Assembly (NCBI GenBank): GCA_026874595.1
Contig: CM049309.1
Location: 7,028,576 to 7,092,575, forward strand
Reading direction: 5' to 3'
Source of the DNA: Sipunculus nudus
Taxonomy: Eukaryota > Annelida > Sipuncula > Golfingiida > Sipunculidae
DNA: 64,000 bases
Positions 26,311 through 36,532 of this stretch are shown one piece after another (within the stretch, counting starts at the first letter, position 1; each line of letters starts with the position of its first letter). The translations under genes were made by a program, and so were the position numbers. The notes beneath the pieces were generated by a model that saw only the letters and a list, made by a program, of their open reading frames with translations, was not told the DNA's origin and searched no databases.

Positions 26311-26433
26311 TTTACCAGATACGCTCTACATATGTCTCTCTAAATCTAGAATTAACGACAACTCGATTTCTTTTGTTCTTTATATATGCATACATATTCT
26401 GTTTTCCTGCTGTAATATCTCTAGTTTATAGCT

Positions 26434-26567
26434 TATATATATATATATATATATATATATAATGTATATATAGGCCTATATATATTTATATACCTTTAAA
26501 CAACGATCATTCTGAAATGTTCAGAGTTTCTTTTATTTTTTAAACAAATTTAACATAATTCATTAGG

Positions 26568-26626
<59 letters not shown>

Positions 26627-26736
26627 GTATATATAGGCCTATATATATATTTATATACCTTTAAACAACGATCATTCTGAAATGTCCAGAGTTTTTTTTT
26701 ATTTTTTAAACAATATTTAACATAATTCATTAGGTA
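26434..26736. repeat. Tandem duplication of (AT)n plus 110-bp unit
   Basis: An AT array (26434-26461) and 109 unique bases (26461-26569) are followed by a second AT array (about 26568-26624) and a near-identical 112-base copy (26624-26736). Both share AATGTATATATAGGCCTATA, ACAACGATCATTCTGAAATG and AACATAATTCATTAGGTAA. Only a few substitutions and indels separate the copies, so the event is recent or homogenised. Confidence 0.95.
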
Positions 26737-27111
26737 ATTCATTGGTGTGGGGCTTATTGGAATTCAGATATGAAAACTGACAGGCGATATTTAAATTCTT
26801 GTCATGTGTAAAAAATTACACTTCATAGCGTTTGAGCGATAATGCATTTATTTAACCCATGATGGGTACATCATAGATACGATTTTTTTATCTGTTAGTG
26901 ATTCAATTTAATAAGAAGCATGGTCAACATATCACATACCTTTGCTACATAAAAATCCAACTTGAGTGGTATAATGGTAGTTTCCAATGATGAAAATAAC
27001 GGTACATCTCTGGGTAAAATAAGGGGAGCTTTACCTGAAGAAGATGAGTTTTCGCACAGCAAAGTCCGGCACAGCTTTGTATAACAGAAGCAAACGTATA
27101 TGTATAAAAAG

Positions 27112-27190
<79 letters not shown>
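27112..27190. repeat. Compound microsatellite (AT)n(GT)n
   Basis: AT array (27112-27158, one G interruption) joined to GT array (27159-27190). Confidence 0.97.
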
Positions 27191-27471
27191 CTTTCAGTAT
27201 ATAACGTGATATTTTTGGAAAATAAGTACTCATTGATATTGGTCTGATTATATTGGATATTCGACTTGATTATACTTAATGAAAAAGGATTTCCTTATTT
27301 GTATGTGGCAAGGGACGTGGAAGGGGGGGGGAGGGTTATATGTCCTATTGAAATATCATTGGATCTTTTCATCTATATCTTTGTATGTGGGTTTGCTTTG
27401 TATAGAAAGTCATATTTACTGCGTGTAAATGTACGCTAGTGGATTTGTGTATGTGTATTTGTGTGTATGTG

Positions 27472-27474
<3 letters not shown>

Positions 27475-27526
<52 letters not shown>
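27475..27526. repeat. (GA)n microsatellite
   Basis: About 52 bases of pure GA. A G-run (27333-27341) lies about 130 bases upstream. Confidence 0.98.
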
Positions 27527-27889
27527 ATTCATGCGTGTGCTCGTGCGGTAGCGTGTATACTATATTACAATGACTTAAAAGAACCATGCATGTATACTAT
27601 ATACTCTGTCAGAATATAACGGTCGCAGGTACTTTCACGATGTTGCCAATAAACTGTCCTCCTTATCATCTCTACGTTGATATTCCGCTCTCAGCACAGG
27701 CAAAGATAAACATTAGTTATACAATAGGCACAACTGGTGGTTAGTATATTAGGTTCGATTATACAAAGGCAATTTATAAGCAAACTTGATGAATGCGGAG
27801 CGCGGCATGAAAAAGGTAAATATCTCACTTTATCATTCGGCATGATAATGTATATCTTTTCTGCTATCGCACAAATGCCATTTGTGGAC

Positions 27890-28540
27890 AAAAAAGTAGA
27901 GACGCAACTATAAAGCGGGCCTAGCAGAGTGAAATGTCACAGTGAAATTCTAGATCATTTGTTCTTATGAAGACACAGTTACGTACTACGACTGGCGCGA
28001 ACATAAAAGGATGCCATCTATTCAACGGAGCTGACCCACGCCAAGCGAGGCGGCATGTCCAAGTTGGCTGCAGTGTTTTTGGTCCCATTCATGTTTGCAA
28101 TTATCTATTCGTCTTACTGCTCATCACGGAGACGCGATGAAAAATGCGAGCACTTCCATGATGGTCGGCGTCATGTTGCAAACCACCACAGCCAGTTCGG
28201 TTGCCGTTTTCTTTGCCGCAACACTTAAAAGATTTGACGTTTCTTAGTGAGCACACGGCACCAGGTATTTCAGTTATGGATGATTTAATGGATAAATCTA
28301 CGCAGGAATGATAATTTAATTTGTTGCGGCCGTTGATGAAGTTCTTAATGGATGAATTCTTGGATGGCTTAATGTGGAGGAATTAAATGCCTGCTTAGAT
28401 ACGTACATCCGTTGTTATGAACATAAGCGACTTTGTTGTGGGTTTTGGGTGCCACAGAAAACACTTTGAACCCTGCGGACTTCGTATCAAATATTCATAG
28501 TGATGTCACGCCAACCGATTCAATCAGTGCGCTTTAGATT
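27890..28540. promoter_or_regulatory. Candidate conserved noncoding block
   Basis: About 600 bases of balanced, CpG-containing, repeat-free sequence, with stops in all frames. The densest part is 28010-28260. A second good enhancer candidate of the intergenic half, from composition only. Confidence 0.35.
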
Positions 28541-29769
28541 TTCTTGGATATTCTTACCACAATATGCTTAAATGTTAGTACGTAAAACCATATTTGGTCA
28601 GAGTTTCGTAAATGGAGAACAAACAAATGTCATAAAATTGTTTGATCCTTAAGTGCATCGAGAACTGTAGGTAAACATGGTCAGAGTACATGGTATGGAC
28701 GTACACAAAGTGCATTTTTAAATGTTTTCATGAACACTTATATACAGTTTTTTTTTTGTAAACCCAAATATCCTTTGGACGATTTAACATTTTTATATTC
28801 AAAGTCGATTTTTTTATCTGATTGCGAGTCTACGGTTATCATTTTTTCTGACTTTTAAAAATTATAAAAACAATATATATAACGTTGGTCGTCAGTGATA
28901 TAAACAAAAAAAAATAATATCTTACCTACTCTCAATGGTGCAAATAACTAATAAATTTGGTTGTAAATCTCATGATAAAGTTTTGTGTAGGTTTATAAAT
29001 GTAAGAGAATACAGATAATTCAAGTATATGTAACTTGTATAAAGGGTACAAATGAGGAATCTTAACGATAATATATAGGGGCTACTCTCACCAAACATAA
29101 ATAGACTGGCAGATTTATGTTTTACTACATTGCAAATTAAACCCTTAAATTTTCGAAAAGTATTGCGAATTTGACAGATTGTATGGATTTTTATGGGGAG
29201 GTGGTGCATACTCTTTTTATTACTAGTACCACAAATTATAAAAAAAAATATATAATGTTCAACATTAATCTCTTCTTATTACGTCAGCTTTTATAGGTGG
29301 CGCCACCCATCTTATAGGTCTCACATAAATAACTTAGATGACTGAGCATGCCATATTTAGAACAATTTATACAACCGTCAGTGATTTCCTGTTGCAACGT
29401 AAACGGTTTTATAAGGACATTTGAAGTAGAAATTTGCCAGCTATATATATTTTCCTGAAAGATCTAGAAGACAAGGTGGGGATGTTTTCCCATTTCGTTT
29501 TGCAAGTGCATTAATAAATATGCAGAAATGATGCACGTGCAGTCAATCTTATGAGGTTACAGTTTGTAAAGTTTCAATAAAACCTAAACAGAAAAAAGTA
29601 TGAAATGTGACAATATAGGTGGCGGCAATGTGCTCTTCTTAAATAGTGCACAATGGGTTGAATCGCAAGTGACTGAAGCTTCAGGCGATGAATCGGTTTA
29701 TAACAAGTCTTGCGTCCGAGTAATACTCTGTTCACATATTAAGTCCTCGCATATCCCCCGTAAAGGTGA
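28541..29769. other. AT-rich intergenic DNA
   Basis: Nothing recognised. Confidence 0.5.
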
Positions 29770-30185
29770 TGTAGAACCCGAGTCCACTTTTTCTGGGACT
29801 CGGACTCAAAGGTCCTATAGACTCGGACTTGTACTCGAAGGTAAAGACTCGAGAAATCATACCGAGTCCATCTCGAGTCCAGTAGGAAGAAGCTCTGCAA
29901 AATAATGTATATAAAGACTTATTTACATGCGCGAACTACCAACGTAATGTTAGGCCTATAAAAAGACTATATTAACGGAACTTTAGTTCGGCATCGGGGG
30001 CTATATGTAATTGAAATGATAATCTCAAATTTCCATTTAAATTTCTTTTAAACGGAAAATTTATATTTGACTTGGATATTAAACATGTGACTCGGAATCG
30101 AAGAGGTTGGACTTGGACTGGAACCTCAAGAATTCGGGACTTGTACTCGAACTCGAGTGGCATGGACTTGGACTCGGATATTGCA
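29770..30185. repeat. GGACTCG-rich dispersed repeat, copy 2
   Basis: Same order as copy 1 at 12184-12590: a block with GAGTCCACTTTTT, GACTCGGACT, GGACTTGTACTCG and CGAGTCCATCT, an AT-rich core (about 29895-30080), and a second block with GGACTTGGACT, GGACTTGTACTCG, GAGTGG and CATGGACTTGGACTCGG. Both copies keep the same orientation. A SINE begins about 15 bases after its end. Confidence 0.85.
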
Positions 30186-30200
30186 GATTCCACTGCATTA

Positions 30201-30525
30201 CCGGCTTCTATTTATGGCTCAGGGGTAGAGCACATATCTCAAAGACGGGAGGTCGTGAGTTCAAATCTCAGCCGAAGAGTGGTGAGTTTTTCCAAGGTCG
30301 GCACGGACCTAGGGTGAACGCTCTGCAGGCTTAATGGGAAGGCTGTGCCCACAGTCGTGTATCACTCAAAAACGAGTGCGTCTTTGGAGGGTCCTCGATG
30401 TTATGACCCAGCAATGGGGATGATTTCAAACCCAGGACCTGTATAGGTGCGGTAGACACCAGGTCTGGGTGACACCAGGATATAGAATAAAAATGATAGG
30501 AAGCGATTGATACCGCCCTGTTATG
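30201..30525 (+). mobile_element. tRNA-derived SINE, copy 2, full tRNA-like head
   Basis: The head carries an A box TGGCTCAGGGG (30215-30225) and a B box GAGTTCAAATC (30257-30267), spaced as in a tRNA gene. The tRNA-like part cannot be a functional tRNA because the 5' stem region carries extra bases (ATTTA) relative to copy 1 and no 3' acceptor pairing is evident. The roughly 240-base body matches copy 1 and ends near ATAGGAAGCGATTG. No poly-A tail is obvious. Confidence 0.88.
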
Positions 30526-31326
30526 CAGTCCCAACCCGAAATGGAACTCTGCAGATGTAAATACATGTACTAAGAGAAAGGACTAGAAAAGTCAGCATTA
30601 AAAATAATCTAAAAAAAGACTCCCCTGCATCACTGCACCATAGACGATATACACAGGCATGCGTAGACACGCAAAAGCACGGAGATTAGTATTTAAAAAC
30701 ACTGATGAAGTATGCCATTCACTGAATTTCTCAGAAAAAAATGTCAATATAAGGTAACGTAGATGTCAGAATATCTACGCTTGTGGCTACCATAAGAGGC
30801 ACCGGCATGTTCCTGTAACACTTCAAGTGTTCATACACGCTGGTTTTGTTTACACCATCCTTGCATTCAAAAGATGGTAGTTCTGTATCTACCGCGAGGT
30901 GGCGATAGTGAATAATGCTAGCATTTATATTTGCATAACAACATATAAAATAAATCTAATATTAAACCTTTTGTTTTTATGCCTTCCCGATCATCTTTGT
31001 CTGATATACATAACATGCATAAGGTCTCTTACAGAGTTCACTTATTTGTATGTCAAACCCTTTTTCTGAGGGAAGAACTTTGCCAGGGGTCTAAGTGTAC
31101 GAGAACGGTTCGAAAACGACACCGCCATTCTCTGTGTGGGTATTTCCCTCATAACCATGCTTGCCTTTATTCGCTCATATAGAACGCAGAAAAGGCTGCA
31201 TTTTACAACTTTATCTAAAGAGAACATTTCACAATATGACTAGTGCTGTACCTGCATGGGAAGTTATATTTTCACTGTATTCTCATGGTTTGTTAAAATA
31301 TGTTTATTTAATATCTATCCGACAGG

Positions 31327-31328
<2 letters not shown>
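30526..31328. other. Intergenic, nothing recognised
   Basis: Near-background composition with short mixed patches. No supported gene. Confidence 0.5.

Positions 31329-31399
<71 letters not shown>
31329..31399. repeat. (TA)n microsatellite
   Basis: About 70 bases of pure TA. Confidence 0.98.
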
Positions 31400-31401
<2 letters not shown>

Positions 31402-32029
31402 TTCAATAGCTGACCGTGAGTCACTGGCACCCTATTTATGACATCATTTATAAATTAAAGAAAATTGCAACATAACACAAGCAAACAAAACGATTTTAAA
31501 AATTAGTGAACACATGCATAGGGCGAAGCGGTAAAATTTACAGGTTTTGCTGTTTGTCCACTAAGTGATGACCTCTTGACCCCGGAAATGTCAACCACTT
31601 GACGCTATCGGAGTGGACAGGTTGGCAAAGACGAGCAGCTTTTGAGTAAAGTTTGCTTGTAGATAATTTATTCATGAATATTTATCTATAGGCACCGAAC
31701 TTTAACTTCAAGTAGACGTTACTTCGACACACACTCACATATTATATATGTGTGTGCGCGTGTTTGTGTAGAGAGAGACTTCTAGATGAGAAATATGATG
31801 CATGTGCATGCACTGTATAAATATACCTATCAGCCTAGATCAAATTTTATTTGCATTTGAGTAAATATACCTGTCGCTTACCAAACACACGTTAGGCTGC
31901 GCGTATATGCAAACATTAGGACTATATAGGGAGAGACAGGTACATGTATATCACAAAAACCTAAGTTTCATCGTTTACGGGTACCGGGTGCACACTGACG
32001 ATATATGCGTATCGACTGCTTGACATAGA
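31400..32029. other. Intergenic, nothing recognised
   Basis: No gene or repeat recognised. It includes a short GTGTGCGCGTG/GAGAGA stretch near 31750. Confidence 0.5.
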
Positions 32030-32350
32030 GTACATCCTCAAGGCACTCAACGCATCAAGTGACAGCGACGTATACACCTATACATAAAGTACACAACGGA
32101 CTTTGTAATATATCCTTTATCAGTCTATATAAACGGGGTCGCATACGCAACCCTCGACTCACTTCTGAAGTATTGAGAGGGTGCCATCCGACAACATTAA
32201 CTAAAGTGGCGTCTGCGAGGCGCGTGACAAATGCCCAAACGCGTGCCATGATTGGCCAACGCGGGCAGGTGCACGTTCCACGCCCGTGACTCCCTCGCTC
32301 CCTGATAAAAACGTCTTGCCTCTGGGCTCCCCGTACATTGTCTCTGCCCA
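32030..32350 (+). promoter_or_regulatory. CpG-rich block with CCAAT and TATA-like motifs, possible alternative promoter
   Basis: CpG-rich sequence with a reversed CCAAT box (GATTGGCC at about 32250), CAGGTG nearby, TGATAAAAA (about 32302) and TTTATAAATATAAAC (about 32356). These could form a distal promoter on the + strand about 1.6 kb upstream of the proposed first exon, or an enhancer. No transcript evidence is available from sequence alone. Confidence 0.3.
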
Positions 32351-32747
32351 GCTGATTTATAAATATAAACTTTTAACTTTCATGGGTTGCTGGACCAACG
32401 TGTCATGTTACCAGTGTATTAAGGGTACAATCTATTAAATGTACGATTGTACAGACTTGCTTGCTGACACACGTTCACCGAGCCCATGAAATGCTTTACT
32501 TATTGTTCGCCCACAATAAATATTCTGACCTTGTACGACGTTTATACTTAGTGGTAAATAATGCCATTCACGATCGTGAATATGACCTTCCCTCACAAAG
32601 CTTATTTCTTAGTTGATGTTAAGTTGCACGTTTTTCGTAATATATACAATATATAGTTTCTGTATGAATGGAAAAAAAAATTATTAACTTTTTTTTCTTG
32701 TTGTGTGAACATTTATATTAATAAATGTATTGGTGGCAAAATTATGC

Positions 32748-32770
32748 GGGAGGAGGAGGGGGGGGGGGGG
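32748..32770. repeat. G-rich tract
   Basis: GGGAGGAGGA followed by an unbroken G run of about 13. Potential G-quadruplex on the + strand. Confidence 0.9.
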
Positions 32771-33126
32771 TCTTAATAAAACCCTTGCAGTACCAGTTAA
32801 TTCAATCTGTGAAATTTTGGTATTAACTTTAGCTTCTTTTCAGCGAATCATATAGTCTGTATTTCAAATTTGGCCTGAGACTTATAACACCAAATAATGT
32901 CAAACCAGACTGCTTCAAATACGTTCATAGCCTGCACTGAATCGGGGTTGGGGCACCTTTTGAACTAAAAGTTGGCGTAGTAACAATTTATATTTGCAGT
33001 TTGGGCACTATGTCTTTTGATAATTTTCTATATAAAAATAAAGTTATAAACCAAAAATACTTCAGTTTTACTCCATTTTTATGCCCAAGCTTTTAAATGC
33101 TCAAGTTTCTTTACCGTCGGGGAGAA

Positions 33127-33209
33127 CCCCCCCCCCCCCCCCCCGCATCCCCCCCGCGCCACATGTGTACACATCTACCTCCCCCCCCCCCCCCCCCACA
33201 CACACACAC
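33127..33209. repeat. Two poly-C runs and a (CA)n tract
   Basis: C18 (33127-33144), C6-7 (about 33149), C17 (33181-33197), then CA repeats to 33209. The G-rich strand is the minus strand, opposite to the tract at 32748-32770. Confidence 0.95.
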
Positions 33210-33699
33210 CTCGGGCGTAAATTGAGTACCCATAACCTTCAATACGTCAAGTGCCATTACAAATAAGAAAAGCAGTTGAAACAATAACAGTTTGAACTAG
33301 GATTGTTGTGTGTGTGAAATTTGAAAAGTTTATATATAGTGAATTCAATTTCGTTAATTGGTAAAATGAGCTCGAAATTTTGTAGGCCTGGCTATTTTTA
33401 TTATGAATATTCTGTTTAAACTTATTGTAAGTATTTTAAAAGTTCTATTAATTACTGAGCATTTTGTATACAGACAGTCTTGCCCTGTTCTACCCTATTA
33501 GCCTAAGCTTTAAACCGCGCGTGTATATTATTATTAATCATCTAAGCTCTAGCTTATCTAACAGATTATCATCGAGCTATAATTCCAGTTCCAGAGTGAG
33601 CACTTCGTGTAACGTATCAGTGATATTGGAAGAAGGTTAATAATATTTGTTGATCAAGTGAACGTTTTCGTCAGAGGTCAACACAAATTATCATAATGG

Positions 33700-33919
33700 G
33701 TCCGTACGGCACGCGAGTTTGACACCTACCCGCGTGTGACTTTGTCTCTGATTGGCCGGGCAAGTTGGACCTGTCAATCACCCAGTCCCAGTCCATTTTA
33801 CCTGTTGTTGAATGGCCGCGGAGTAACACGGAATTAGTGCGCGTAGACGCACATGCTGCATGGCTGGTATACACAAAGTAGTACCAGATTTCACTTGACT
33901 AATCAATACCAGTATCAAC
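33700..33919 (+). promoter_or_regulatory. Probable promoter of the E-protein gene
   Basis: A CpG-rich stretch containing an inverted CCAAT box (GATTGGCC at 33750-33757), a TCAATCA motif just downstream and AATGGCCGCGG at 33811-33821. No TATA box is evident, fitting a broad CpG-type promoter. It lies immediately before a region that ends in a consensus splice donor and before the switch to CpG-poor intronic sequence. The transcription start itself cannot be placed from sequence. Confidence 0.5.
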
Positions 33920-34258
33920 AACAAATCTCACTCATTCCTCGTGTGATAAGAATATGATTGAGGACAAACAAGGGAATTGGGAATTGTAAACTAAAGGAGA
34001 CAATTTGAATGATTGTTTACGTCCTGAAGTGCCCGGATCTTGTAGCGGAAGTACACAACTTCCATCTGAGGCAGTGAGAGTTTCACAAAGAAGATGTCGG
34101 TACTGTCTTGAGAGTTGTCTGTTCGAAAATCTTTTCTGGAAACTTGGAAAGTAGCTGAAAGAGGCGCACACAAACTAACCCAAGGATTATCACAGAGTTA
34201 TGTATACTGCTGGCCACCGGGTGTGGTTCACAGTTGCTCGTTTACGCAGTGAAGTGAG
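33920..34258 (+). other. Probable first exon of the E-protein gene (mostly 5' UTR)
   Basis: A transcribed leader is inferred from position, an ETS-like site AGCGGAAGTA (34044-34053) and a consensus donor GAG|GTAAGA with the cut after 34258. The 5' limit is approximate. In the frame that joins the next exon, an in-frame TAA at 34176-34178 is followed by an ATG at 34200. Vertebrate E-protein genes typically also start with a leader exon separated by a large intron from the AD1 exon. Confidence 0.5.
34200..34258 (+). CDS. Possible coding start in exon 1 of the E-protein gene
   Basis: From the ATG at 34200 the frame is open for 19 full codons plus two bases, to the donor at 34258. Joined to 48630-48766 and 51261-51334 it gives 59+137+74 = 270 bases, exactly 90 stop-free codons running into the AD1 motif. 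The Met has G at -3 but T at +4, a moderate start context. The peptide has no recognisable domain, so the segment may equally be 5' UTR with translation starting at 48673 or 51281. Confidence 0.3.
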
Positions 34259-36149
34259 GTAAGATTGGACTACCGTGCCACATTTCCTTTAGCGGTCGCC
34301 ATTTTTACCAAGACCAGTCTCCTTTTGTGTCTAGGAATCTGGAGCCAGCTCATCCCATATGCTGTTTCATCCATATTTTAAGATATGCATCACTTAATTA
34401 AGACTGACAAGCACACCTTGTGTCTGCCAAAGACTCCAAACGTAGTGTCAATTTCGAATGGTGTTTGAAAATGTGCGGAGGCTTGCTAGCTTGCTGCAAG
34501 GGAAATCCCTTTCGGCCTTTGCCTCTCAGTTGACAGTTGGGCCTTTGCTAGGTTACTGTTGTAAAATGCCTTTCAGGGTTGCTTGTGAAGTTTGTAACTT
34601 TGAAATATTCGTAAACCTAGTGCCCATGTATACCTCAAATTAATCGCAGATACAAACATTTCGAGTATAACCCATGCTTGTGCAGACCAATATTGCCCAC
34701 AACACTAGAGTACTTCGCATCACTGCCATCCGCATCAATTGGATCAGATGTATTGGTTCATAATTTTATATATGGATGATTTAGTTTCTGTTGGCTAGCT
34801 CAGGTTATTTAGTTGCAGAAGAACAGTAATAATACGTTAGTATTTACCCAAACAAACTTTTACTCCTGCCAAAGCCAAGCAGTTCTGTAAATTTTGCCAT
34901 TGGCATTGAATGGACCATGTTTGATGTTTACTAATGGTGCCTCCCAAGAAAATGCAACAATAACCAGTTGTACACTGTTCTTTCAAGTTTTGTTAAGTTT
35001 TTTATTTATATTTCAATGAATACCTGGTTCATATCTTGCATATCAAACTTTCATGTTTATACGTCTTGCAGTTCTCTCAATGTGTCTTTTTTTATGTGAA
35101 AATGGTTGATGACCTGTTTTAACCAATTCAGGGTATAATTATATTATTCTTGTAACAATCGACCTCTATCATAAGATGCAAAATACTTTCAGTTCAGTCA
35201 GACTATCAAAAAATCTACAACTTTTTTAGGTTCAATGAAATTTTATTTTCTAAGGTATGGTATATTGTTGCCTTGGTGCAAGGCTGAGAATTACACACCA
35301 GGTGACCCGGGCTCCATACTCAGCCTTGTATATGTTCTTACGAAATATCATAGCGGTCTATCTGATTTATCAGAAGGAAAGAATAAAAGAGTAATTAAGA
35401 ATAAGATGCAGCTTAAACTATGTTCACTTTACCTATATATCCTTTATATATCAGTTTCCATACATGTGGAGTCTTCTGTTTATGTTATATATGATATAAC
35501 AGCATTTTATCATGAAGAGAAGTACAGAAGACCATCACTGACACAGCAATGTTGCTGAGGCATGAACTCTGGTCACCCCTGACCTGTGACCTTACCTCTG
35601 GTGTACCAGAGTAATTTATTGCTAATAAATCTATTTAAAAAAATCTTATTTCATGAATAATACTTATGAGTAAATGATAATATATGGCTACAATAAGTCC
35701 TTTATAAGTTTATGGCTATATCTTTTAAGGTTTTAACAAATTTGCCTATGGAAGTTATGGAAACAATATTTACTATCATTTATTTGGGACAATAATCAGA
35801 GGACAACTTTTCTCATATCAATAAGGTCAAGGACAGGGTCATGTGACAAAAGATAAACATGACAGCATGGAAGGCTAAAAAAACCAACAGGAGTTGAAAT
35901 CTTAACAATTTCCTTATAAGGGCATTTCTACATAATTTATTTTTACTCCAGAACAGTTTATTAGCCATTATTGGTAAGAAATTTGCTTAATTGCCTCCCA
36001 TTTTCTCTGTTTATTTTGCTAATATCCCAATATACCCTTGCTACGCTTTTCCATAAGAGGATCCCCATAACTGAAATCTCATTTCAGTAATGAACCCATA
36101 ACAAGGTATATCGCATGTTGCTTTCTGTTTGAAATGATCACCTGAATTA

Positions 36150-36532
36150 AGCTGTGTTTCCATGTATCCGCAAAAAACGTATCCCCAAAAGACGAACGTA
36201 CCTTCTATAGTGCGCAATCCGCAAAAACTGTTTCCATAAGTACGTACGTTTTACCGTTTAACATGCCTCTTTTAAAACTGCAAGGACGACAGGCAGGAAG
36301 AAGGTCAATATGTCTCATCACACCTGGCGCAGGGCACTGTTGGAAAATGTAGGCATTTTTGCCATCCATAAAACGGATGAATCGCTCACCGATTCATTTC
36401 GATGCTGTCCGTTTTTGTGGATACGCATGCGGAGCATGTTAATACGGACATATGGAAACAGTTCATCACAAAAAGAGGGATATTTTTTGCGTACGAGAGG
36501 TACCAGATTTACTGATGAATAGAAACACAGCT
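36150..36532. mobile_element. PIF/Harbinger-like MITE, 383 bp
   Basis: Terminal inverted repeat AGCTGTGTTTC (36150-36160) and GAAACACAGCT (36522-36532), flanked by the 3-base duplication TTA (36147-36149 and 36533-36535). A second, internal inverted pair AACTGTTTCCATA (36226-36238) and TATGGAAACAGTT (36451-36463) lies further in. A TTA/TWA duplication is the hallmark of PIF/Harbinger elements. No transposase is encoded. The element is rich in CpG inside a CpG-poor intron, which suggests recent insertion. Confidence 0.85.

Noticed and set aside
27369-27587. Ser-Leu repeat open frame on the minus strand
   Set aside because: Translation of the GA microsatellite. The same applies to Tyr-Ile and Cys-Val repeats at the other arrays.
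30201-30272. Functional tRNA gene
   Set aside because: A and B boxes are present, but the acceptor stem does not pair and the sequence continues into a repeated body shared with 25199-25455, so it is a SINE head.
33081-33266. Proline-rich open frame
   Set aside because: Produced by the poly-C runs. It lies upstream of the promoter region with no gene context.
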